From JAVDCA01 sp963819385 (GTDB lineage Bacteria; Pseudomonadota; Alphaproteobacteria; Rhizobiales; Xanthobacteraceae), in the NCBI GenBank assembly GCA_963819385.1, contig CAWFVV010000003.1:1178001-1242000 (forward strand): DNA of 64,000 bases, in the 5' to 3' direction. The translations under genes and the position numbers were made by a program. The notes below the pieces were generated by a model. That model had not been told where the DNA came from, made no database searches, and was given only the letters and a program-made list of their open reading frames with translations. Positions 34,612 through 43,432 of this stretch are shown here, piece after piece; the stretch's first letter is position 1, and every line of letters begins with the position of its first letter.

Positions 34612-35520
34612 ATGCCGTTGCGTTCTTCAACCACGACTCCTGGTCGGGGCAGGCGGGGCGTTCTGACGCGCCTGCTCCTGCTCATTCCGGTGCTGGCGCT
34701 GCTCGGCGGCTGCAGCATGTGGAACAGCTTCTTCGGCGACAAGGACCCGATCCTGCCCGACGAGCCGGCCGACCGCCTTTATAATGAAGGCCTCTTTTTG
34801 ATGAACGAAAAGCAGGATTTCAAAGCGTCGGCGAAGAAGTTCGAGGAAGTCGACCGGCAGCACCCCTATTCGGAGTGGGCGCGCAAGTCCCTGATCATGT
34901 CGGCCTTCGCGTACTACTCGGCGGGCCAGTACGACGAATCGATCAACGCGGCGAAGCGCTACATCACGCTGCATCCGGGCAGCGAGGACGCCGCCTATGC
35001 GCAGTACCTGATCGGCGCCTCCTATTTCGACCAGATCCCCGACGTCTCGCGCGACCAGTCGCGCACCGAGCGCGCGATCGCGTCGCTCGAGGAGGTGACG
35101 CGCAAGTTCCCCAACACCGAATACGCCGAGAGCGCGCGCAAGAAGATCGAGGTCGGACGCGACCAGCTCGCCGCCAAGGAAATGGACATCGGCCGCTGGT
35201 ACCTGAAGAAGAAAGACTTCATCGGCGCGATCAACCGCTTCAAGGTGGTGGTCACGCAATATCAGCGCACCCGCCACGTCGAGGAGGCGCTCGAGCGCCT
35301 GACCGAGTGCTACATGGCGCTCGGCATCACGATGGAGGCGCAGACCGCCGCCGCCGTGCTCGGGCACAATTTCCCCGACAGCCCCTGGTACAAGGACGCC
35401 TATCGGCTCGTGAAGTCCGGCGGCGTCGAGCCGCGCGAGGACCAGGGCTCGTGGATGAGCAAGGCCTTCCGGCTGGTCGGCTTCAGCTCGAAGAAGGACA
35501 CGGTCGGCGCCGCCAACTGA
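34612..35520 (+). CDS. bamD: Outer membrane protein assembly factor BamD
   Basis: This outer-membrane lipoprotein is part of the BAM complex that inserts beta-barrel proteins, including the porins found downstream. It has 302 residues. A signal peptide is followed by the lipobox LLGGC (Cys at about residue 32), and a series of TPR-like repeats covers most of the mature protein (RLYNEGLFLMNEKQDFKASAKKFEEVDRQHPY and similar). The ATG at 34612 has a GGGG-rich site about 12 bases upstream. A longer in-frame extension to 34084 overlaps lpxC and is rejected. Confidence 0.94.
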   Translation: MPLRSSTTTPGRGRRGVLTRLLLLIPVLALLGGCSMWNSFFGDKDPILPDEPADRLYNEGLFLMNEKQDFKASAKKFEEVDRQHPYSEWARKSLIMSAFAYYSAGQYDESINAAKRYITLHPGSEDAAYAQYLIGASYFDQIPDVSRDQSRTERAIASLEEVTRKFPNTEYAESARKKIEVGRDQLAAKEMDIGRWYLKKKDFIGAINRFKVVVTQYQRTRHVEEALERLTECYMALGITMEAQTAAAVLGHNFPDSPWYKDAYRLVKSGGVEPREDQGSWMSKAFRLVGFSSKKDTVGAAN

Positions 35521-35633
35521 CGCGTTGCGCGGCCGCCCGCCAGCGGGGACAAGCGCAGTTTGGTTGACGTGAGGGCGAGACGCGCCCGGCCGAATCCCCT
35601 AAAATCCCGTTCTCCACCGCCCGCGGGATTGTC

Positions 35634-37307
35634 ATGCTGACCCGTCTCTCGATCCGCGACATCGTCCTGATCGACCGGCTCGACATCGACTTCGCGTCCG
35701 GCCTCGCGGTGCTCACCGGCGAGACCGGCGCCGGCAAGTCGATTTTGCTCGATGCCTTCGCGCTCGCGCTCGGTGCGCGCGGCGACGCCTCGCTGGTGCG
35801 CCAGGGCGCCGAGCAGGGGCAAGTAACCGCGGCGTTCGACGTGCCGGCCACCCATCCGGCGCGTGTCCTGCTGGCCGAGAACGACATCGTGGTCGAGGAC
35901 GAGTTGATCCTGCGTCGCGTGCAGGTGGCCGACGGCCGCACGCGCGCCTTCGTCAACGACCAGCCGGTCGGCGTGCAGGTTCTGAAGAATCTCGGCACCG
36001 CGCTGGTCGAGATCCATGGCCAGCACGACGATCGCGCTTTGGTCGATGCCGCGACCCATCGCCGCCTGCTCGACGCCTATGGCGGCCTCGACGTGCTCGC
36101 GGCCGAGGTCGCGACCGCATGGACGGCGCGGCGCGATGCCGAAGCCGCCGTGGCCGAGCATCGCGCGCAGGTGGAGCGCGCGGCGCGCGAGGCCGATTGG
36201 CTGCGCCATGCGGTCGAGGAGTTGACCGCGCTCGGCCCCGAGCCGGGCGAGGAGACGACGCTCGCCGAGCGCCGCACCGCCATGATGCAGGCCGAGAAGG
36301 TGGCCGAGGATCTGCGCGACGCGCATCAATCGGTCGCCGGCCAGTCATCGCCGGCGCCGATGCTCGCCGCCGCCCTGCGCCGGCTGGAGCGTCGTCAGGC
36401 GCAGGCGCCCGGGCTGATCGAGCCGGCCGTCCGCGCGATGGACGCCGCGCTCACCGCCCTCGACGAGGCGCGCGGCCATCTTGAGGCAGCGCTCGCCGCC
36501 GCCGACCAGGACCCGCGCGTGCTCGAGCGCATCGAGGAGCGCCTGTTCGCGCTCCGCGCCGCCGGTCGCAAGTACAACGCGCCGGTCGACGCCCTCGCGG
36601 CATTGGCGACACGATATGCATCCGATCTCGCCCTGATCGACGCCGGTGCGGCCCGGCTCGTGGCGCTGGAGAAGGCGAGCGCCGAGGCCGCGCAAGCCTA
36701 TGCGAAGGCCGCGGCCACGCTGTCGGAGCGGCGCACGCGCGTCGCCGAGATGCTCGACAAGGCGGTCAATGCCGAGCTCAAGCCGCTCAAGCTGGAGCGG
36801 GCGAAGTTTTCCGCCGCGATCGAGAGCGACACGGCGTCGGGCGGCCCGCACGGCATCGACCGGGTCGAGTTCTGGGTGCGCACCAATCCGGGCACGCCGC
36901 CGGGCCCGCTGATGAAGGTCGCATCGGGCGGCGAGCTTGCCCGCTTCCTGCTCGCGCTGAAGGTCGTGATCGCCGACAAGGGCTCGGCGCCCACGTTGGT
37001 GTTCGACGAGATCGACACCGGCGTCGGCGGCGCGGTCTCGGATGCGATCGGCGTGCGGCTCGCGCGGCTCGGCCGCCGCGTGCAGGTGCTCGCCGTGACG
37101 CACGCGCCCCAGGTCGCGGCGCGTGCCGACCATCATTATCTCATCGCCAAGGACGCCGCCGGCAAGGCCAAGCGCGTCACCACGCGGGTCACCGAGCTCG
37201 AGCCCGCGCGCCGCCGCGAGGAGATCGCCCGCATGCTCGCCGGCGCCGAGATCACCGCCGAGGCCCGCGCCGCCGCCGAGCGCCTGATTAAGGCCGCGGC
37301 GGGGTGA
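35634..37307 (+). CDS. recN: DNA repair protein RecN
   Basis: This SMC-like ATPase acts in recombinational double-strand break repair. It has 557 residues. Walker A is TGETGAGKSILLDA near residue 30. The middle is Ala/Glu/Arg-rich and likely forms a long coiled coil. The C-terminal ABC-type part has the signature region KVASGGELARFLLALK and the Walker B TLVFDEIDTGVGG, with the switch His in AVTHAPQVAARADHH. The order bamD-recN-ligA is the usual one in this group. Confidence 0.96.
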   Translation: MLTRLSIRDIVLIDRLDIDFASGLAVLTGETGAGKSILLDAFALALGARGDASLVRQGAEQGQVTAAFDVPATHPARVLLAENDIVVEDELILRRVQVADGRTRAFVNDQPVGVQVLKNLGTALVEIHGQHDDRALVDAATHRRLLDAYGGLDVLAAEVATAWTARRDAEAAVAEHRAQVERAAREADWLRHAVEELTALGPEPGEETTLAERRTAMMQAEKVAEDLRDAHQSVAGQSSPAPMLAAALRRLERRQAQAPGLIEPAVRAMDAALTALDEARGHLEAALAAADQDPRVLERIEERLFALRAAGRKYNAPVDALAALATRYASDLALIDAGAARLVALEKASAEAAQAYAKAAATLSERRTRVAEMLDKAVNAELKPLKLERAKFSAAIESDTASGGPHGIDRVEFWVRTNPGTPPGPLMKVASGGELARFLLALKVVIADKGSAPTLVFDEIDTGVGGAVSDAIGVRLARLGRRVQVLAVTHAPQVAARADHHYLIAKDAAGKAKRVTTRVTELEPARRREEIARMLAGAEITAEARAAAERLIKAAAG

Positions 37308-37314
37308 AGCCTGC

Positions 37315-37402
37315 GTAGGGTGGGCAACGGCGTCTTCGCCGTTGCCCACGCGCATCTGCCACAATAATTTCCGCGTGGGCGAGCTGCGCTCGCCCACCCT
37401 AC
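37315..37402. repeat. Inverted repeat, GTAGGGTGGGC...GCCCACCCTAC family, copy 2
   Basis: The arms GTAGGGTGGGCAACGGCG and CGCCCACCCTAC bracket inner stems (GGCAACGGCG/CGCCGTTGCC and GTGGGCGAGC/GCTCGCCCAC). It is the second copy of the family at 12643-12746 and lies between recN and ligA. Confidence 0.85.
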
Positions 37403-37415
37403 GATCCGGAATCGC

Positions 37416-39528
37416 ATGCCCAAACGCACCACCAAGAAACCCGCCGCCGTCGACGACCTGACCGAGAAGCAGGCCAAGGCCGAGCATGCCCGGCTGCAGA
37501 CCGAGATCGCGGCGCACGACAAGCGCTACTATCAGGACGATGCGCCGACCGTCTCGGATGCCGAGTACGACGCGCTGCGCCGACGCTACAACGCGATCGA
37601 GGCGCGCTTTCCCGACCTGCGCACGCTGGAGAGCCTGTCGCTCAAGGTCGGCGCGGCGCCGGCGCGCGGGTTTGCGAAAGTGCGCCACCGCGTGCCGATG
37701 CTCTCGCTCGACAATGCGTTCAGCGCCGAGGACGTCCAGGAGTTCGTCGAGCGCATCCGTCGCTTCCTCAAGCTGTCCGCCGAGGAGCCGATCGTCTTTT
37801 CGGCCGAGCCGAAGATCGACGGCCTTTCGATGTCGCTGCGCTACGAGGGGGGCGAGCTCGTCACCGCCGCGACCCGCGGCGACGGCAGCGAAGGCGAGGA
37901 CGTGACCGCCAATATCCGCACGCTCGAGGACGTGCCGAAGCGGCTCAAGGGAAAGAAGATCCCGGACATCTGCGAGGTGCGCGGCGAGGTCTACATGACC
38001 AAGCATGCGTTCCTCGCGCTCAACAAGCGCCAGGCCGAGGCGGGCGGGCAGATCTTCGCCAACCCGCGCAACTCGGCGGCGGGCTCGCTGCGCCAGAAGG
38101 ACCCGTCGATCACGGCGTCGCGCCCGCTCGGCTTCTTCGGCTATGCGTGGGGCGAGATGAGCGCGATGCCGGCGCCGACCCAGTCCGGCATGATCAAGTG
38201 GCTGGAAGGCTGCGGCTTCAAGACCAACCCGCTGACCAGGATCTGCCATTCGGCCGACGAGCTGCATCGCGTTCCACCATTCGATCGAGCTCGCCCGCGG
38301 CGAGCTCGACTACGACATCGACGGCGTCGTCTACAAGGTCGATCGGCTCGACTGGCAGGAGCGGCTCGGCTTCGTGTCGCGCACGCCGCGCTGGGCGGTG
38401 GCGCACAAGTTCCCCGCCGAGAAGGCGATCACGGTCGTCAAGGACATCGAGATCCAGGTCGGGCGCACCGGCGCGCTGACGCCGGTGGCGAAGCTCGATC
38501 CGGTCACGGTCGGCGGCGTGGTGGTGCAGAACGCGACGCTGCACAATGCCGACGAGATCGCGCGGCTCGGCGTGCGCATCGGCGATACGGTGCAGATCCA
38601 GCGCGCCGGCGACGTGATCCCGCAGGTGCTCGCCGTCGTTCCGGAGACGCCGCGCGGCGCCAAGGACTACACGTTCCCGACCAAGTGCCCGTGTCCGCTG
38701 CACACAGCCGTCGTGCGCGAGATCAATGCGGCGGGCGAGGAGGGCGTGCGCTTCCGTTGCTCGGGCGAGTTCGCGTGCCCGTTCCAGAAGATCGAGCACC
38801 TGAAGCACTTCGCGTCGCGCCGAGCCTTCGACATCGAGGGCCTCGGCGACAAGCAGATCGAGCTGTTCTTCGAGCGCGGCTGGGTCAAGGAGCCGGCCGA
38901 CATCTTCACGCTCGCGGCGCGCAACGCCAAGATCAAGCTGGAGGAAGAGGAGGGCTACGGCGAGACGTCGGTCGCCAACCTGTTCGGCTCGATCCGCGCG
39001 CGGCGCGACGTCCCGCTCGACCGATTCATCTATGCGCTCGGCATCCGCCACGTCGGCGACACCACGGCGCTCGCGCTCGCGCGCGGCTACGGCACGTGGG
39101 AAGCATTCCACGACGCTGCCCTCAAGGTGGCGGACGGCGATGCCGAGACGCGCGCCGAGATGGATGCGCTCGACCAGATCGGCGACACGGTGATCGACAG
39201 CCTCGCGAAGTATTTCGCCGAGAAGCACAACCGCGGCATCGTCGAGCGGCTGACCAAGCAGGTGACGATCCGCGACGCCGAGAGGCCGAAGGATTCGCCC
39301 GTCGCCGGCAAGACCGTGGTCTTCACCGGATCGCTGGAGAAGATGACGCGCGACGAGGCCAAGGCGACGGCCGAGCGGCTGGGCGCCAAGGTCTCGGGTT
39401 CCGTGTCGAAGAAGACCGATTACTTGGTCGCGGGGCCGGGCGCGGGCTCGAAGCTCGACAAGGCGCGCGAGGCCGGCGTCACGGTGCTCACCGAGGACGA
39501 ATGGTTTGCGCTGGTGGGGCAGGGGTAG
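37416..39528 (+). CDS. ligA: NAD-dependent DNA ligase LigA (one +1 frameshift as given)
   Basis: This ligase joins Okazaki fragments and repair nicks using NAD. Repaired length is about 703 residues. The adenylation domain includes the KxDG motif in AEPKIDGLSMSLRYEGG (catalytic Lys). One extra base at about 38271 (CGCGTTCCAC) shifts the frame after SADELH. Removing it gives ...HHSIELARGELDYDIDGVVYKVDR, and reading continues through the OB-fold, Cys4 zinc finger (CPCPLHTAVV...FRCSGEFACPF), HhH region and a C-terminal BRCT domain (AGKTVVFTGSLEKMTRDEA). Stop is the TAG at 39526-39528. As ligA is essential, I take the shift as a sequence error. Confidence 0.94.
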
Positions 39529-39562
39529 GATGAATTGGGCGCCACGGCGTTTTCGATCCATA

Positions 39563-39657
39563 TCCACGTCATGCCCGGGCTTGTCCCGGGCATCCACGTC
39601 TTGCGGCGATGCCATTAAGAGAGACATGGATGGCCGGGACAAGCCCGGCCATGACGG
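39563..39657. repeat. Inverted repeat, GTCATGCCCGGGC family, copy 2
   Basis: CACGTCATGCCCGGGCTTGTCCCGGGCATCCACG is followed after a short spacer by its near-complement, ending GGCCGGGACAAGCCCGGCCATGACG. It is the better preserved of the two copies in this window. Confidence 0.88.
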
Positions 39658-39720
39658 TTCCTTGAATCACGTGGGTCTGCGCATTGACTCCGCACACCGT
39701 GCCGGGCAGTTGATGCGCCG

Positions 39721-40530
39721 ATGACCTCCTCGATCGACAAGCGTGATTGCCCGCTGTGTGGCGCGCCGGCGGGCCGGGCGAAGCCGACACCCTACGGCAC
39801 GGCCGAGTTCAGCGTCGTGCAATGCGGCGACTGCGGCCTCGCGCATCTCGACCGCCTGCCGCCGCAGCACGAGTTCGAGGACGAGCGCGCCTGGGAGGTC
39901 TCCTCGGTCTCGCACGCAGAGCAGCGCAGCCGCACCTATCCGATCATGACGGCGCTGCATAATGCGACGCGCTTTCGCATGCATCTGATGTCGAAGCGCG
40001 AGCCGAAACGCATCCTCGCGCGTCATGTGCGGCCGGGCCCGATCGTCGATGTGGGCTGCGGCGCCGGCATCAATCTCATTCCGCCGCCCGACGGCTACGT
40101 GCCGTACGGCGTCGAGATCTCGAAGTCGGCCGCGGCCGCAGCCGACGCCGCGTTCCGCGGCTACGGCGGCAAATGCGTACAGGCGCCGGCCGCCGCCGGG
40201 CTCGACCAGTTTCCGCGCGCCTTTTTCCATGGCGCTATGCTGATTGGCTACATCGAGCACGAGTTCTTTCCGCTCGAGGCGCTCGTCCATTTGCGCGCCA
40301 CGCTCGCGGATGGCGCCACAGTGGTGATCAAGACGCCGAACTATGCCTCGCTCAATCGCCGCGTGATGGCCATGCGCTGGAGCGGCTTTCGCTTTCCCGA
40401 CCACGTCAACTACTTCACGCCCGCGACGCTGCGCGAGATCGCGCGCCGCGCCGGCTTCTCGACGCATTACGGCCCGACCGACCGCAATCCGGTCAGCGAC
40501 AGCCTGTGGGGTCTGCTGCGCGCCGCGTAG
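39721..40530 (+). CDS. SAM-dependent methyltransferase with N-terminal Cys-rich ribbon
   Basis: The product has 269 residues. An N-terminal ribbon has two Cys pairs (CPLCGAP...VVQCGDCGLAHL), likely binding zinc. A Methyltransf_23-type Rossmann domain follows, with IVDVGCGAGINLIPPPDGY as motif I. The middle has FPRAFFHGAMLIGYIEHEFFPLEALVHL, equivalent to the post-II region. Such two-part proteins often methylate sugars or small hydroxylated metabolites, but no substrate is evident. The ATG at 39721 follows ligA with only a repeat between. Confidence 0.85.
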   Translation: MTSSIDKRDCPLCGAPAGRAKPTPYGTAEFSVVQCGDCGLAHLDRLPPQHEFEDERAWEVSSVSHAEQRSRTYPIMTALHNATRFRMHLMSKREPKRILARHVRPGPIVDVGCGAGINLIPPPDGYVPYGVEISKSAAAAADAAFRGYGGKCVQAPAAAGLDQFPRAFFHGAMLIGYIEHEFFPLEALVHLRATLADGATVVIKTPNYASLNRRVMAMRWSGFRFPDHVNYFTPATLREIARRAGFSTHYGPTDRNPVSDSLWGLLRAA

Positions 40531-40611
40531 CCTTTCCGTCTGTTTTTCGCCGCGATTCTGCCCTTCACTGCGGTCGCGGTGCGGGGGCGGCGCGGCAGAT
40601 CAGGGTGGCCC

Positions 40612-41358
40612 ATGGGCCTGGACGGGCAGATGCGGCTGCAGCCGGTGCGGCGCACGATCCTTCTCGGCATCGGCGCGGGCGCGGCGGCGCTGTGGTCGGT
40701 CGGCTTGCGCGGCGCGCGCGCCGCAGCGCCCGATTGGAGCAGCGGCACGACCGACCATGCGCCGGCGGACGCGGCAACCGCGGTCCTCTACGAAGAGGAT
40801 CCGGGCAAGCCGACCGGCAACCGTTTCGCGGGTGAGACGCGCTGGCGCGTTGCGACGAGTCCGGACACCATGGGCGGCGCGGCCGAAACGGTGGTGCGGG
40901 CGCATATCGCGGTGCCGGAGCGCGGAATGGTCCTGGAGGCGTCGTTCCGGCGCAACCGGGACAGGTCGTTGCCGGCGAGCCATACGATCGAGCTGATATT
41001 CACGCTGCCGGCGCCATTCGCGCATGGCGAGATCGACAAGGTCCCGGGCATCCTGATGAAGGAGCGCGAGACGGCGCGCGGCACCCGGCTCTGGTGCCTC
41101 TCCGTCAAAGTGATCGATCGGTTTTTCCTCATAGGCCTTTCGGCCGCCGTGAAGGATCTCGCATCGAACATGCGTCTCCTGCACCAGCTCGGCTGGTTCG
41201 ATCTGCCGATCGTCTACAGCGACCAGAAACGCGCCATCCTGGCTTTCGCGAAAGGCGCCGAAGGCGAACGCGCCTTCGGTCAGGCTTTTGCGGCCTGGGA
41301 TGCCGAAGCCGCCTCGCCCTCGCCGAGCGACAGCGTGATCGGGCCGGAAGACAAATAG
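40612..41358 (+). CDS. Exported protein of unknown function
   Basis: The product has about 248 residues from the ATG at 40612. An Arg-containing N-terminus precedes a hydrophobic core (RRTILLGIGAGAAALWSVGL, about 10-29), then an Ala-rich cleavage zone (ARAAAP). It is a probable signal peptide with a twin-arginine-like opening. The rest is a soluble alpha/beta-looking domain with no motif I recognise. The region with HTIELIFTLPAPFAHGEIDKVPGILMK and the late YSDQKRAILAFAKG are the most structured. It is convergent with the M24-like gene. Confidence 0.7.
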   Translation: MGLDGQMRLQPVRRTILLGIGAGAAALWSVGLRGARAAAPDWSSGTTDHAPADAATAVLYEEDPGKPTGNRFAGETRWRVATSPDTMGGAAETVVRAHIAVPERGMVLEASFRRNRDRSLPASHTIELIFTLPAPFAHGEIDKVPGILMKERETARGTRLWCLSVKVIDRFFLIGLSAAVKDLASNMRLLHQLGWFDLPIVYSDQKRAILAFAKGAEGERAFGQAFAAWDAEAASPSPSDSVIGPEDK

Positions 41359-41379
41359 GCGCGATCGCGGGCGAGGCCG

Positions 41380-42681
41380 CTACGCCACCGCGATCTCGAG
41401 CGGAAACTTGTCCACGACCTCGTGCCCGTCCTGCGTCACGATGAAGGTGTGGCCGAGGAAGATGCCGAACATGCCGTCGGCGGTGATCGGGTTCGGCTCC
41501 GCCATGGTGACCATGTTGGGCAGGAACACCTTGTCGGCCTCGCGTCCCTCGACGCGATCCGCGAAGACATGCGGCGGCCCCGTGACGATATCGATGCCGT
41601 GGATCTGGATCGGGCGCGACTGCACGCCCTTCTGGCGGAAGAACTGCGCCGCCGCGCGCGCGTTCTCGAGGGGGTTGCCCGGTTTGATCTCGGCGACGAT
41701 CTGCTGGTAGCCGGGCAGCGTGATCTCCTCCCAGAACTTGCGCACCATCTCGGTCGGCGGCCCGAGGCAGATCGGCGAGCCGATCTGCGCCGAGTAGCCG
41801 CGATAGCCGGCCGCGAGCTCCATGATCACGATGTCGCCGCGGCTGAGCTTGCGCTCGGAGGGACGCGGATTGCCGAAGAACATCGCCGGGTTCGCCATCG
41901 CGGTCGCGCCGATGATCAGGAAATCGATGTCGCCGCCGCCCTTGAGAATGGCGGAGCCGGCGGCGCCGCGCAGGTCCGCTTCGGTCGCGCCGGGCTTGGC
42001 GGCCGCGACCATCGCCTCCATGGCGTGCTGGCACAGCACGCCCGCCTTGCGCACGCAGTCGAGCTCCTCGGCGCTCTTGATGATGACGAGCTCGTGGATG
42101 AAGCTGCGCGTGAACACGAGCTCGACGTCGGGCAGCCCGGCACGCAGGTCGTTGTACTGGTTGACCGGCAGGTAGTCCTTGTGGCGCGGGTCGATCTCGA
42201 CCAGGCCGATGCGGCCGCGGGTCAAGCCGATCTCCCTGCAGCGCTCGACCATCACCTCGGCATAGCGGCCGCCGCGGCTCTGGCGTACGTCGGACAGCGC
42301 CGGCGCGACCTGGCGGCGCACCGCCTCGCAATGAGTGCCGCCCATGGAGAAGATCAGCGTCGGCGGGTCATTGAGCGGCACCAGCACATAGGATGCGAGC
42401 GCGTGCCATTCCCAGTGGCCGGTCAGCCAGGTCATGCCGCCGCCGAAGCTCCAGTGGCTCGGGCCGCCCGGCACGATCACGGCATCGAGCTTCGCCTCAC
42501 GCATCTTGTCGCGCAGCGCCGCATAGCGCCGTGCGTATTCTTTTTCCGAGAACTGCTCCCACACGGCGTCGCGGTAGAGCGGCGTGTCGTACATGTTGGA
42601 GAACGGGCCGTTCTGGTCGAGCCGCGTGCGCACCTGCTCCCACGGCACCGCGCCGGCGGGTGGCGGAACGTTGATGTTCAT
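41380..42681 (-). CDS. M24 family (Xaa-Pro aminopeptidase/creatinase-like) protein lacking the usual metal ligands
   Basis: The product has 433 residues. A creatinase N-terminal domain (about 40-195) precedes the 'pita-bread' catalytic domain. The metal-site positions of metallo-peptidases are changed: where they have Asp in a V-D-x-G context there is IVIMELAAGYRGYSAQIGSP, with Gln at the second Asp position, and FGIFLGHTFIVTQ stands where a Glu ligand is expected. His and Glu remain in HGIDIVTGPPH and AEPNP. It may therefore be a metal-independent hydrolase like creatinase. It stands alone on the minus strand. Substrate unknown. Confidence 0.85.
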   Translation of the reverse strand: MNINVPPPAGAVPWEQVRTRLDQNGPFSNMYDTPLYRDAVWEQFSEKEYARRYAALRDKMREAKLDAVIVPGGPSHWSFGGGMTWLTGHWEWHALASYVLVPLNDPPTLIFSMGGTHCEAVRRQVAPALSDVRQSRGGRYAEVMVERCREIGLTRGRIGLVEIDPRHKDYLPVNQYNDLRAGLPDVELVFTRSFIHELVIIKSAEELDCVRKAGVLCQHAMEAMVAAAKPGATEADLRGAAGSAILKGGGDIDFLIIGATAMANPAMFFGNPRPSERKLSRGDIVIMELAAGYRGYSAQIGSPICLGPPTEMVRKFWEEITLPGYQQIVAEIKPGNPLENARAAAQFFRQKGVQSRPIQIHGIDIVTGPPHVFADRVEGREADKVFLPNMVTMAEPNPITADGMFGIFLGHTFIVTQDGHEVVDKFPLEIAVA

Positions 42682-42723
42682 TGGGTGATCCTCCCTGTTC
42701 GGCTCGCTGTGCCGGCCCGGAAT

Positions 42724-42804
42724 AGGCGAATGGCGAATAGTGAGTAGCGAATGGCGAATGGTGAATAGCGAACAGGGAGGAGGATATCCACTCGCTATTC
42801 ACGA
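42724..42804. repeat. Cluster of short direct repeats (GCGAATGGCGAATAGTGA type)
   Basis: Imperfect 8-base units of the form GCGAATGG/GCGAATAG/TGAATAGC are repeated about six times in 42724-42775. A lone inverted unit (CTCGCTATTCACGAG) lies at about 42791-42804. The cluster lies upstream of the M24-like gene. No protein is coded. Confidence 0.8.
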
Positions 42805-42839
42805 GCCGCAGGAGCGATGGACTCTGCCCGGTATGGTGC

Positions 42840-43211
42840 TCAGCGCTTGCGGCGGTGCGGCACGACGGGTTGCTCCTGGTTGGCATCGCGTCCCTGGGCG
42901 ATCTTCTTCGCGTCGCGCGACATTTCCAGGCAGGACAAGAGCTCGACGTAGCTTGGCGAGCCGCCGGTCGAAATCATCGACAGGCAATGGGTCTTGTCGG
43001 CGGCCGAAAAGCTCGACCAGTCCTTCGCGAGCTGGTCGCGCGCGCCGTTCTCGTCATTGAGGCAGGACTGGGTCGTGCGCCCGAGCGCCATGCCCTCGAC
43101 GCCGGCCGTCTTGCAGCTCGGCTCGATGTTGAGCTTGGGCACTCCGTCGGCCACGACCATGACGAGGTTCGTTCCGAGGGCGAGGGCGGCGAATGGTATC
43201 ATGTCGGGCAT
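42840..43211 (-). CDS. Conserved hypothetical small protein, possibly exported
   Basis: From the ATG at 43211 the product has 123 residues. A hydrophobic start (IPFAALALGTNLVMVVADG) could be a signal peptide or anchor. The rest contains four cysteines (EPSCKT, QSCLND, THCLSM, LSCLEM) in a regular pattern and ends in a basic tail. Similar small Cys-patterned proteins occur in Bradyrhizobium-like genomes, but I know no function. A longer reading to 43283 exists, but its extra residues are not hydrophobic and lack a clear ribosome site. Confidence 0.68.
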   Translation of the reverse strand: MPDMIPFAALALGTNLVMVVADGVPKLNIEPSCKTAGVEGMALGRTTQSCLNDENGARDQLAKDWSSFSAADKTHCLSMISTGGSPSYVELLSCLEMSRDAKKIAQGRDANQEQPVVPHRRKR

Positions 43212-43291
43212 CCCGTCCAGGCGGCGCCAGGGGGCGCGCCTCTCATGATCATAACACGAATCGGGCAGCGCGCGTTTCATCAAATTGGAGC

Positions 43292-43412
43292 AAGATCCCG
43301 AAAGGCCCGCCCCGGACTTGCTCCCGGGCAGATGCCGGTTTTTCGGAAAAGATCATGCCCAAACAACAAGCTAAAGCGTGATGACGCTTCGACGATAAAA
43401 TCATCACGCTTT
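43292..43412. repeat. Double-hairpin interspersed repeat, copy 1 (upstream side of the alpha/beta hydrolase 3' end)
   Basis: The first arm pair is AGATCCCGAAA and TTTTCGGAAAAGATC. A linker CCCAAACAACAAGCTA follows, then a strong second hairpin AAAGCGTGATGA/TCATCACGCTTT at 43373-43412. The same two-part layout and orientation is seen at 44162-44265. Confidence 0.82.
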
Positions 43413-43432
43413 CGGCGCGGCGCGCCGCCACA

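Noticed and set aside
6621..39528. Programmed +1 frameshifting in murD, ftsW and ligA.
   Set aside because: No slippery heptamer or shared stimulatory structure at the sites, and the homologous genes are not known to use frameshifting. One-base insertions explain all cases.
42724..42804. CRISPR array at the cluster of short repeats.
   Set aside because: Units are 8 bases without spacers of constant length, and no cas genes are near.
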